A DNA stretch of 60,222 bases, from NCBI GenBank assembly GCA_017438775.1, contig JAFRUR010000061.1, forward strand, positions 1 to 60,222, written 5' to 3'. The notes below the pieces were generated by a model. That model searched no databases. It was given only the letters and a program-made list of their open reading frames with translations, and had not been told where the DNA came from. Positions 42,662-52,147 of the stretch are shown here, piece after piece. The first letter of the stretch is position 1. The number at the start of each line of letters is the position of its first letter. This DNA comes from Lachnospiraceae bacterium. Lineage in GTDB: Bacteria > Bacillota > Clostridia > Lachnospirales > Lachnospiraceae. The position numbers and the translations under genes were made by a program.

Positions 42662-43477
42662 TCAGGCCTCTTCGGATCTTCTCTTTCCTTCCTTTTCCGC
42701 CTTCTTGGGGAACACCACGACGTGGCGGAAAGGCTCCTCACCCTCGCTGCGGGTGGTCACGAAGCGATCGGACTGCAGCGCGGAGTGAATGATCCGTCTC
42801 TCATAGGGGTTCATGGGCTCGAGCGCGACGCTGCGGCGTGTGCGCTTCACCTTGTGGGAGATGTTGCGCGCCAGATTCTCCAGCGTGTCACGGCGTCTTT
42901 CGCGGTAGTTTTCCGTGTCGAGCTTCACGCGGAGATACTCCTCGCGGCCCTTGTTGACGACCAGGCTGGTCAGGTACTGAAGGGAGTCCAGCGTCTGTCC
43001 GCGCTTGCCGATCAGCAGACCCATATCCGGGCCGGCCAGCTCCACGCAGAGGTTCTCTTCCTCGACGTCGTACGCGGTGTAGATCTCCACCGGGATCTCC
43101 ATGGCCTTGAAAACGCCTTCCAGGAAATTCTTCGCGGCCTCTTCCTCGGCTTCCGTATTCACGGGCGCTTTGGGGGCGGCAGCTTCTGCAGGCGCCTCCT
43201 CCTTCACGGGAGCGGGCTTTGCAGCCTCTTTCTTTTCGGGGGCTTTCTTCGCTTCGGCTTTGCTCTCCGGAGCCTCTTCGCGGAAGAGGCTGCCTTCCGC
43301 GAGGTCGCGGCGGCGGGCGCGGATCACGGCGTTGCGGACGCCCAGAATTCCCAGGAACCCGCTGGTGCCCTCCTCGATGACTTCATAGTCAAGGAGCTCG
43401 CTCGAGGTCTCAAGCTCCTCCATGGCGCGGATGATCGCTTCGTCGACCGTCTTTGCCGAAAACTCTCTATATTCCAT
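42662..43477 (-). CDS. jag: RNA-binding protein Jag/KhpB
   Basis: A 271-residue protein with three modules: Jag_N (MEYREFSAKTVDEAIIRAM ... GTSGFLGILGVRNAVIRAR), a Lys/Glu/Ala/Pro-rich linker (about 60-115), a KH domain with the GxxG loop LIGKRGQTLDSLQYL and an R3H domain (MNPYERRIIHSAL). KhpB forms an RNA-binding pair with KhpA and influences cell elongation. It lies 17 bp after yidC and closes the rpmH-rnpA-yidD-yidC-jag order conserved in Firmicutes. Confidence 0.96.
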   Translation of the reverse strand: MEYREFSAKTVDEAIIRAMEELETSSELLDYEVIEEGTSGFLGILGVRNAVIRARRRDLAEGSLFREEAPESKAEAKKAPEKKEAAKPAPVKEEAPAEAAAPKAPVNTEAEEEAAKNFLEGVFKAMEIPVEIYTAYDVEEENLCVELAGPDMGLLIGKRGQTLDSLQYLTSLVVNKGREEYLRVKLDTENYRERRRDTLENLARNISHKVKRTRRSVALEPMNPYERRIIHSALQSDRFVTTRSEGEEPFRHVVVFPKKAEKEGKRRSEEA

Positions 43478-43494
43478 CGGAAACCGATTCCTCC

Positions 43495-44739
43495 TTACTT
43501 TTTGGTGCGCTCGTTGAAGTCCTTGACCATGCCGGCACGGGCGGCGATGCCGCCGGGGGCCTGGCGGGCAGGCTGGTTCACGGCGTCTCCGGCCTCTGCG
43601 CGCGCGGCAGCCGCACGCTCCTTGAGGACGCGCTCACGCCGCTCTTCCTCTTCCTTCATCCTCTGCAGGTTGCGCACGTTCTGAGACGCGTTCTCGCGGA
43701 TGGGGGGAAGACCCTGCTTTTCGCGCTTTTTGTTTCTTTTTTCGATGTTCTTCTCGATGATATCTTCCACAGAAGAGTTCTTGAGGAACCCGTTGACAGC
43801 GACCTGCTGGATGAAGCGGATCGCGGAGGAGGCTACCCAGTACAGACCGACACCGCAGGGAAGCATGAAGCAGAACACCACGGAGATGAGAGGCATCGTC
43901 GCGTTCATGCCCTTCATCATGCCCGCGTTGGGGTCGTCGTTGTTGGCCGGAGCGACCTGCATGGTCTTCGCGGCAAGGAACTGGAACACGCCGGCCAGAA
44001 TCGGAATCAGAATCGAGATGCCGAGCAGCTCCGGTCTCTCCATCAGGTTGATTCCCAGGAAGGTGTTGGACCGGGTCAGGTGATCGACCGTGGTTCCGAC
44101 CTGCGACTGGATTCCGGAGAAGCTCTCGTAGAAGGTGTTCCACTTGGTCGCGTCAAACTTCGCGAACATGTCGATGATGTTGTTGATGGAGGCATCCGTG
44201 GCGCCGGTCAGATCGACCTTCGTGGGGTCCACGTTGACCGCCTTTGCCAGGTCCGTGATCTTGGTCACGAAATCCCCGCCGTGCGCGAGAGCCGCGTTCA
44301 CAACGGTCTGATACAGACCGCGGATGGAAGAAACGTAGGCAGGAATGCGGTAGATGACCTGGTACAGCGCGATGATGATGGGCATTTCCACCAGAAGAGG
44401 GAGACAGCCCCCCATCGGGGAAAAGCCGTACTTTTCATTCAGGGCCTGAATCTCGGCCTGCTGCATCTGCTGCGAGCGCTGATCCGTCTTGCCCTTGTAC
44501 TTTTTCTGAATAGCCTACATCTCGGGAGAGATGAGCGCCTGCACCTTGCTGTTCTTCTGCTGCTTGATGCGAAGGGGCGTCATCAGAAGGTTCACGATGA
44601 GGGTGAACACGATGATACACAGGCCGATGTTGGCGATTCCCATGCTTTCAAAGAAAGCATAGATCCCGTTCATGATCCAGCCGAGCGCTTCCGCCAGCCA
44701 GCCGATGATGGGGGTGGAGACCTTGGTCAGTGTAAGCAT
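43495..44739 (-). pseudogene. yidC: Membrane insertase YidC with an in-frame TAG codon
   Basis: YidC/SpoIIIJ inserts proteins into the membrane and is normally essential (some Firmicutes have two copies). The frame reads 74 residues from ATG 44739 (IMNGIYAFFESMGIANIGLC, LIVNLLMTPLRIKQQKNSKVQ, ISPEM), then TAG at 44517-44515, then continues in the same frame with AIQKKYKGKTDQRSQQMQ, FSPMGGCLPLLVEMPIIIALY and the rest of the insertase to 43495. Relatives have Gln at the TAG position (EMQ.IQKKYK), so a single C-to-T change of CAG explains it. Everything else, including the conserved membrane groove and the basic C-terminal tail, is intact. Possible causes: sequencing error, a real mutation with suppression, or a second yidC elsewhere. 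Confidence 0.85.
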
Positions 44740-44775
44740 TAGCTGTAATAGCTCCTTTCCGGGCGCGGAGATAGG

Positions 44776-44988
44776 TTAAGGGACAGGATCGTACCCGCCC
44801 TTGGCAAACGGGTGACAGCGGAGGATTCGCCGCACCGCCAGATAGCTCCCCTTGAGGGCCCCGTACTTCTCCAGCGCCTCGATCGCATACTGCGAGCAGG
44901 TGGGCGTGTAGATGCAGTGGTGGTAGACCTTGAGAGGAGAGATGTACTTTCGATATCCCCGGATGAGGAAGATCAAAATCTTTTTCAC
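44776..44988 (-). CDS. yidD: Membrane protein insertion efficiency factor
   Basis: The 70-residue protein matches YidD throughout: [33 protein letters not shown] and a C-terminal [16 protein letters not shown]. It aids YidC-dependent insertion. The start is GTG 44988, overlapping the rnpA stop (GTGA), so the two are translationally coupled. Confidence 0.95.
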   Translation of the reverse strand: MKKILIFLIRGYRKYISPLKVYHHCIYTPTCSQYAIEALEKYGALKGSYLAVRRILRCHPFAKGGYDPVP

Positions 44989-45329
44989 GTTGTCTCTCTT
45001 GCGCCTTTTGTGTTTTGAACCGCGGCAAGACGGAGAAGGGCTCTTTCCAGTTCCTGATATGAGCGGCCCTTTGCCCGGTTTCTGGCGATGATCACGAGAT
45101 CACAGCCACAGAGTAATTCGGTCTCACGCAGACGGCAGATCTCACGCAGCTGTCTCTTGAGCCGGTGTCTGACGATACTGTTTCCTACTTTTTTGCTCAC
45201 CGAGATGCCGACCCTGCTCTTTTCCTGTCCTTCTTTTTTAAGGACATACAGAACAAGCAGGCTGTCTGCTCTGGATGTGCCGTTGTTGTAGACCGCTTGA
45301 AAATCCTGATTTTTCTTCAGAGAGTCCAT
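44985..45329 (-). CDS. rnpA: Ribonuclease P protein component
   Basis: The 114-residue basic protein supports RNase P RNA in tRNA 5'-end processing. Visible family features: [15 protein letters not shown] at the start, [20 protein letters not shown] in the central cleft and [17 protein letters not shown] (RNR motif). The ATG is separated from rpmH by an unusually long 320-bp spacer full of hairpins. It overlaps yidD by four bases. Confidence 0.95.
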   Translation of the reverse strand: MDSLKKNQDFQAVYNNGTSRADSLLVLYVLKKEGQEKSRVGISVSKKVGNSIVRHRLKRQLREICRLRETELLCGCDLVIIARNRAKGRSYQELERALLRLAAVQNTKGARETT

Positions 45330-45402
45330 GCGATGAGGCCTCCGTCCTAAAGCGTATCCCGCATTTATCCCCTGCTCGGTTTCTTCTGATCCCCCGAAAC
45401 CC

Positions 45403-45626
45403 CATCGGATCTGCGCTGCAAAGCAGCAGTTTCCTTTGCAGATCCGTACGGCTTACCGGGAACTTGATCTCTTCGGAAAACGCGCAGGCGTTTTCCGCAT
45501 CGGATCTGCGCTGTAAAGCAGCAATTTCCTTTGCAGATCCGTATGATCCTATCATCTGTAGAGATGAAACCTCTACAGATGAATACAGCAAGAGAAGCCC
45601 TGCCGGTCTCTCTTGCTGCTGTATTC
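45403..45626 (-). repeat. Hairpin array with a 46-bp direct repeat between rpmH and rnpA
   Basis: Two 46-bp copies (45403-45448 and 45498-45543) agree at 44 positions and lie 95 bp apart. Each is bounded by GGATCTGC and GCAGATCC, so each can fold on itself with an inner GCTGC/GCAGC hairpin. Between and beyond them are a perfect 9-bp hairpin (GGAAAACGC/GCGTTTTCC, 45475-45496), a perfect 10-bp hairpin (ATCTGTAGAG/CTCTACAGAT, 45554-45580) and a 15-bp bulged stem (45581-45626). The stretch would be transcribed as spacer RNA of the rpmH-rnpA message; no open frame with a ribosome binding site lies here. Confidence 0.75.
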
Positions 45627-45649
45627 CCGTGGTTCCGATACGGAAAGGA

Positions 45650-45787
45650 TCAGGCAGATAACACTTTTCTGCCCTTGGCGCGTCTGGCCGCGAGGACCTT
45701 GCGTCCGCCGGCGGTAGCCATACGGGAGCGGAAGCCATGCACTTTGGCTCTCTGGCGCTTTTTGGGCTGGAACGTCATTTTTGCCAT
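45650..45787 (-). CDS. rpmH: 50S ribosomal protein L34
   Basis: A 45-residue, strongly basic protein: [19 protein letters not shown], then [20 protein letters not shown], ending RKVLSA, the complete L34 pattern. ATG 45787 is preceded by AAAGGAGG; a second ATG three codons on is less well placed. It has a strong promoter of its own and is divergent from dnaA, as at most bacterial origins. Confidence 0.97.
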   Translation of the reverse strand: MAKMTFQPKKRQRAKVHGFRSRMATAGGRKVLAARRAKGRKVLSA

Positions 45788-45834
45788 ACCTGTTACACCT
45801 CCTTTGCGGTATCGTTCGAAAAGACACCGTGTCG

Positions 45835-45863
45835 ATTATACGGGAAGAGAAAATAATCGTCAA
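45835..45863 (-). promoter_or_regulatory. Promoter of rpmH
   Basis: Minus strand: TTGACG at 45863-45858, 17-bp spacer, TATAAT at 45840-45835. Confidence 0.85.
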
Positions 45864-46000
45864 GCGGTTTTTGCCGCCCGCGCCGCGCGGATTCGCCGTT
45901 TTCCGCCGTTTTTTCACTTTCCTGACCCTTTCTCCCCATTTCCGGAGACAGAGAGGGGACAATATAATATGAAGAAACCCGGGTTTTTGTTTACGTAAAA

Positions 46001-46178
46001 TTTCCCACAAAAAGTGGATAAATTGGGGATAACTTTCCTGCATATTCGAGAAAATCACGCATTTTCGCGGTGTTTTCGGTGGATTACGTAACTTTTATCA
46101 ACAGATAGGGTTCGTTCCCTCATTTTTTCCACTGTTTTTGCCTCCTTTTTCTGCTCTTTTCAATTGATATTTTCCACT
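46001..46178. other. oriC: Origin region, part 1: DnaA-box cluster upstream of dnaA
   Basis: Boxes close to TTATCCACA occur at 46001 (TTTCCCACA), 46013 (reverse of TTATCCACT), 46024 (reverse of TTATCCCCA), 46095 (TTATCAACA), 46125 and 46170 (both TTTTCCACT). The region is much richer in A and T than its surroundings. With the second cluster downstream of dnaA this gives the two-part layout known from Bacillus subtilis. Confidence 0.8.
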
Positions 46179-46192
46179 CTTTCTATTATAAT
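46164..46192 (+). promoter_or_regulatory. Promoter of dnaA with a DnaA-box-like spacer
   Basis: TTGATA at 46164-46169, 17-bp spacer, TATAAT at 46187-46192. The spacer begins with TTTTCCACT, a DnaA-box variant, which fits autoregulation. Confidence 0.85.
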
Positions 46193-46228
46193 AAGATAGA
46201 TTATGGGATAGTGGGGGCTGTTGCATTT

Positions 46229-47578
46229 ATGGTGAACGAAATTCGTGATCACTGGGAAGAGATTCTTCTCTTCATCAAAGAGGATATGAGCCTCAGTCCG
46301 GTCGCATACGAGACCTGGCTCAAGAAGCTGAGCGTGTACTCTCTGGAGGGAGATACGCTCACTTTGAAGTACAGCGGTCCCAAGAATCATGTGGATTACG
46401 TCACGCGCCGCTACGCGGATTTTGTCACCTTCGGCACCGAAGTCATCACGGGGATTCATGCCAATGTCGTGATTCTCACGGAGGACGACCTCGGCCGCCG
46501 CGCCAATCCCCGCCCTTCTCAGGAGCCTGCCGCCCCCTTCCACGAGACGCTGAGCGGCAAGTACACCTTCGAATCCTTCGTCGTCGGATCGAATAACGAA
46601 ATGGCACACGCCGCGTCGCTGGCCGTCGCGGAAATGCCCGGAGAGATGTACAATCCTCTCTTTATTTACGGCGGCGTCGGTCTCGGAAAAACCCATCTTC
46701 TTCACGCCATCGGAAATTTCGTTTTAAAGAACGATCCTTCCGCAAAAGTCCTCTACGTCACCAGTGAGAACTTCCTGAACGAACTGGTCGATTCGATTCG
46801 CGGCAAAAACGGAATCACGACCACGGAATTCAGAAACAAATACCGCGCGAGCGACGTTCTCTTGATCGACGATATCCAGTTCATCATAGGCAAGGAGAGC
46901 ATGCAGGACGAGGTCTTCCATACCTTCGATACCCTGTATGAAGCCAAAAAACAGATCGTCTTCTCGTCCGACCGTCCTCCCAAGGATTTCGCCACGCTGG
47001 AAGAGAGGCTTCGCTCCAGATTTGAGCGCGGCCTCACCGTCGACATCCAGCCGCCGGATTTTGAGACCCGCATGGCTATCCTGCGCAAGAAGGAAGAGAT
47101 CGAAGGCTTTCATGTAGACAACGAGGTCATCAAGTACATCGCGACCCACGTGAAATCCAATATCCGTGAGCTCGAAGGCGCCCTGACGCGCGTCGTGGCC
47201 TTCTCCCGCCTCATGAAAAACCGTGAGATCACACAGGATCTTGCGCGGGATGCCTTAAAGGACATCATTTCCCCGAACGAGGAACGCGAACTCACGATGG
47301 AGGCCATCCTCGCCGTGGTCTGCGACCACTTCGGCGTCTCCCGGACAGACATCCTCTCCACCAAGAGAAATAAGGAATTCGTCTATCCGAGACAGGTCAT
47401 CATGTACCTGAGCCGCAAGCTCCTCAACGTCTCTTACCAGGACGTCGGCACCTTCCTGGGGGACCGGGACCACACCACTGTGATTCACGGAGAAAACAAG
47501 ATCGAGCGGGAAATCGCGGAAGACCCCGAGGCAGCCGCCCAGATCCAGATCATCCAGAAGAAACTCAGCCGCACCTGA
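46229..47578 (+). CDS. dnaA: Chromosomal replication initiator protein DnaA
   Basis: The 449-residue protein has an N-terminal domain I, a short linker, the AAA+ domain with Walker A IYGGVGLGKTHLLHAIGN (about 145-162), Walker B DVLLIDDIQFI and the C-terminal helix-turn-helix with the DnaA signature GDRDHTTVIHGENKIE. ATG 46229 was chosen; GTG 46211 and GTG 46232 are alternatives and none has a strong ribosome binding site (GGGGG lies 11 bases upstream). DnaA boxes lie on both sides of the gene. Starts the rightward dnaA-dnaN-yaaA-recF-gyrB-gyrA series. Confidence 0.98.
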   Translation: MVNEIRDHWEEILLFIKEDMSLSPVAYETWLKKLSVYSLEGDTLTLKYSGPKNHVDYVTRRYADFVTFGTEVITGIHANVVILTEDDLGRRANPRPSQEPAAPFHETLSGKYTFESFVVGSNNEMAHAASLAVAEMPGEMYNPLFIYGGVGLGKTHLLHAIGNFVLKNDPSAKVLYVTSENFLNELVDSIRGKNGITTTEFRNKYRASDVLLIDDIQFIIGKESMQDEVFHTFDTLYEAKKQIVFSSDRPPKDFATLEERLRSRFERGLTVDIQPPDFETRMAILRKKEEIEGFHVDNEVIKYIATHVKSNIRELEGALTRVVAFSRLMKNREITQDLARDALKDIISPNEERELTMEAILAVVCDHFGVSRTDILSTKRNKEFVYPRQVIMYLSRKLLNVSYQDVGTFLGDRDHTTVIHGENKIEREIAEDPEAAAQIQIIQKKLSRT

Positions 47579-47582
47579 CCGG

Positions 47583-47700
47583 TTATCCAGACCGTTCCAC
47601 ATTTTTATCCGCAGCCGAAACCTTTGAAACTGCAGGGAAAACCGCGGTTATCCACGGAATCCACCGCCCCTACTAAAAATACTATTTATATTTATTTCTA
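47583..47700 (+). other. oriC: Origin region, part 2: DnaA boxes, trio motif and unwinding element
   Basis: Between dnaA and dnaN: TTATCCAGA (47583), TTATCCGCA (47605) and TTATCCACG (47648), then a GC patch CCACCGCCCC (47661-47670), then TACTAAAAATACTATTTATA and TTTATTTCTA to 47700. Box, GC patch, TAC/TAT-type trios and AT tract in this order match the basal unwinding system described for Bacillus subtilis. The duplex is expected to open here. Confidence 0.85.
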
Positions 47701-47732
47701 TCCGACCCGCGCGCGATCGAAAGGAGCAGTGC

Positions 47733-48845
47733 ATGAAACTCGTATTTGAAAAATCTTCCCTTCTGAGCGGAATCAACACGGTCATGAAAGCCGTCCCCGG
47801 AAAAACCACGCTCCCGATTCTGGAATGCATCCTGATCGACGCCGCGTCCGGAGAAATCACCCTGACCGCAAACGATATGGAACTCGCCATTCAAACGAAG
47901 GTGAAGGGAACCATCCTGGAGCCCGGCTGCATCGCCGTGGAAGCCAGATTCTTCTCCGAAATGGTCCGCAAGCTCCCCGAGAGCGATATCGTCTTCTCTG
48001 CGGATGAAAACATGGTCGTCAGCATCGTCTGCGATTCCGCGAACTTCCAGTTCCCCGGAAGAAGCGGAGAGGAATTCACCGGAATCCCTCATCTGGAGAA
48101 GAGAAACTACATCACCCTCTCCCAGTTTTCGTTAAAAGAAGTCATCAAGCAGACCCTGTTCTCGATCGCGCAGAACGAGAACAACCGCATGATGACCGGA
48201 GAACTCTTCCAGGTCCGGGAGAACGAGCTCAAGGTCACGTCCCTGGACGGTCACCGCATCTCCATCCGCAAGGTGCAGCTGCGCGACGTGTATGAGGGAG
48301 AGAAGGTCGTCATTCCCGGAAAGACCCTCGGAGAGATCGCCCGCATCCTTCCCGGGGACAACGAGAAGGACGTCCAGGTCTTCTTCCAGAGGAATCACAT
48401 CTCCTTCGAGTTTGAGGATACCATCGTGGTCTCCCGTCTGATCGACGGAGAATACTTCAAAGTGGAGCAGATGCTCTCCGGAGATTACGAGACCAGGATT
48501 CGAATCAACAAGAAGGATCTGCTGGACTGCATCGAGCGCTCGACGCTTCTCATCCGCGAAAATGATAAAAAGCCTATCATTCTCGATATCAGGGACGGCC
48601 AGGCGCAGATCTCCCTGAATTCCGCCCTCGGTTCCATGCGCGAGACCCTGCTGCTGCAGAAGACCGGCAAGGATATCATGATCGGCTTCAATCCCCGCTT
48701 CCTGATCGACGCGCTGCGCGTTATCGATGACGAAGAAGTCGCCATCTCCTTCGTGAATCCGAAGGCGCCCTGCTACATCCGCAACGATGAAGACACCTAT
48801 CTCTACCTCATCCTGCCGGTCAACTTCGCGGGAGCAAGAGCGTAA
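47733..48845 (+). CDS. dnaN: DNA polymerase III beta subunit (sliding clamp)
   Basis: The 370-residue protein spans the three clamp domains, from MKLVFEKSSLLSGINTVMKAVPGKTTLPILE through FPGRSGEEFTGIP to YLYLILPVNFAGAR, with the C-terminal peptide-binding pocket residues near the end. The ATG follows AAAGGAG. It lies directly right of the unwinding element and is probably transcribed from the dnaA promoter as well as locally. Confidence 0.98.
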   Translation: MKLVFEKSSLLSGINTVMKAVPGKTTLPILECILIDAASGEITLTANDMELAIQTKVKGTILEPGCIAVEARFFSEMVRKLPESDIVFSADENMVVSIVCDSANFQFPGRSGEEFTGIPHLEKRNYITLSQFSLKEVIKQTLFSIAQNENNRMMTGELFQVRENELKVTSLDGHRISIRKVQLRDVYEGEKVVIPGKTLGEIARILPGDNEKDVQVFFQRNHISFEFEDTIVVSRLIDGEYFKVEQMLSGDYETRIRINKKDLLDCIERSTLLIRENDKKPIILDIRDGQAQISLNSALGSMRETLLLQKTGKDIMIGFNPRFLIDALRVIDDEEVAISFVNPKAPCYIRNDEDTYLYLILPVNFAGARA

Positions 48846-48878
48846 CTGCTTCGATTTATTCAGGGAAGGTATGTCCGT

Positions 48879-49091
48879 ATGAAGAAACTTCACATCCGGG
48901 ATGAATTCATCAAACTGGGCCAGGCACTGAAACTGGCAGGCATCGCGGAAAACGGCGTGGATGCGAAGGAGCAGATTCTGTCCGGAGAAGTGTTTGTCAA
49001 CGGAGAATCCGAAAACCGCCGCGGCCGCAAGCTCTATCCCGGAGATCAGGTCAGCGTCGGCGTCGAAGAATTCGAGATCGCAAATTCATGA
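48879..49091 (+). CDS. yaaA: S4-domain RNA-binding protein (YaaA/RlbA type)
   Basis: Seventy residues, nearly all S4 domain: FIKLGQALKLAGIAENGVDA then SGEVFVNGESENRRGRKLYP. This small protein sits between dnaN and recF in most Firmicutes and binds RNA, probably on the ribosome. Its stop overlaps the recF ATG by four bases. Confidence 0.92.
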   Translation: MKKLHIRDEFIKLGQALKLAGIAENGVDAKEQILSGEVFVNGESENRRGRKLYPGDQVSVGVEEFEIANS

Positions 49092-50176
49092 AGATCAGGT
49101 CGTTTGAGTGCCGGGATTTCCGCAATTATGAGGAACTTTCCCTGGAGTTTTCTCCCGGAATCAATATTCTGTACGGAGACAACGCCCAGGGAAAGACCAA
49201 TGTGCTGGAAGCCCTGTATCTCTCCTGCACGTCCCGCTCGCACCGCTCCAAGAAAGACGCGGAAATGATCCGCTTCGGCGCGGACGAAGCTCACGTGCGG
49301 ACGGTGGTGGAAAAAGAAAACATCCCTCACCGCATCGACATCCATTTAAAGAAAAAGGGCGCAAAAGGGATCGCGATCGATTCGGTCCCGGTGCGCCGCG
49401 CGAGCGAGCTGTTCGGTCTCGCGCACGCCGTGTTCTTCTCTCCGGAAGATCTTGGCATCGTCAAAAACGGACCTTCGGAGAGACGCCGCTTTCTGGATAT
49501 GGAACTCTGCCAGATCCGGAAAGCGTATCTGCAGCACTTATTGTCCTACACCCGCGTGGTCAATCAGAGAAATCTTCTGCTGCGCGGTGCCCTGGACCGG
49601 CCGGAAGACCTCGACACACTGGACGCGTGGGACGCGCAGCTCATCCGCTACGGCACGGAGATCATTCGCGAGCGGCGCGCGTTCATCGAGCGCCTGAACG
49701 AGATCGTCGGACCGATCCACCGCGCCCTCACCGGCGGGACGGAAGAGCTTTCCCTGGCGTACGAACCGGACGTCACGGAGGAGGATTTCTTCGATAAACT
49801 TCTGATCAGCCGCGAGTCCGATCTGCGCGTCAAGACGACGCAATGCGGCCCGCACCGGGATGACATCCTCTTCCGCGTGGGAGATATGGACGCCCGCCGC
49901 TACGGCTCTCAGGGGCAGCAGAGGAGCGCGGCCCTCTCCTTAAAACTCGCGGAGATTCAGATCGTCCGCGAGACCGTTCGCGAGACGCCCGTCCTGTTTC
50001 TGGACGACGTGCTCTCCGAACTCGACCAGAGGCGCCAGAGCGCGCTTCTCGGCAGCATTCAGGATATTCAGACGCTGGTCACCTGTACGGGACTGGACGA
50101 TTTCGTCCGCAACCGGTTCCCCATGGACCGTGTCTTTGAGGTAAAAGAGGCAAAAGTTACACTGCGCTCGTCCTAA
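49088..50176 (+). CDS. recF: DNA replication and repair protein RecF
   Basis: An SMC-like ATPase of 362 residues that loads RecA at gaps. Walker A LYGDNAQGKTNVLEALYL near residue 28, the ABC signature SQGQQRSAALSLKLAE and Walker B TPVLFLDDVLSELD near the end are all present. Coupled by ATGA to yaaA; gyrB follows after 27 bp. Confidence 0.97.
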   Translation: MKIRSFECRDFRNYEELSLEFSPGINILYGDNAQGKTNVLEALYLSCTSRSHRSKKDAEMIRFGADEAHVRTVVEKENIPHRIDIHLKKKGAKGIAIDSVPVRRASELFGLAHAVFFSPEDLGIVKNGPSERRRFLDMELCQIRKAYLQHLLSYTRVVNQRNLLLRGALDRPEDLDTLDAWDAQLIRYGTEIIRERRAFIERLNEIVGPIHRALTGGTEELSLAYEPDVTEEDFFDKLLISRESDLRVKTTQCGPHRDDILFRVGDMDARRYGSQGQQRSAALSLKLAEIQIVRETVRETPVLFLDDVLSELDQRRQSALLGSIQDIQTLVTCTGLDDFVRNRFPMDRVFEVKEAKVTLRSS

Positions 50177-50203
50177 AGAGCGCTGCATCAGGAAGGAAAA
50201 CGT

Positions 50204-52132
<1,929 letters not shown>

Positions 52133-52147
52133 GAGAGGGGACAGAAC

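Noticed and set aside
44515..44517. Genome-wide reassignment of TAG to Gln
   Set aside because: The ABC ATPase ends sensibly at TAG (17783-17785), and no other gene in the window contains an internal TAG.
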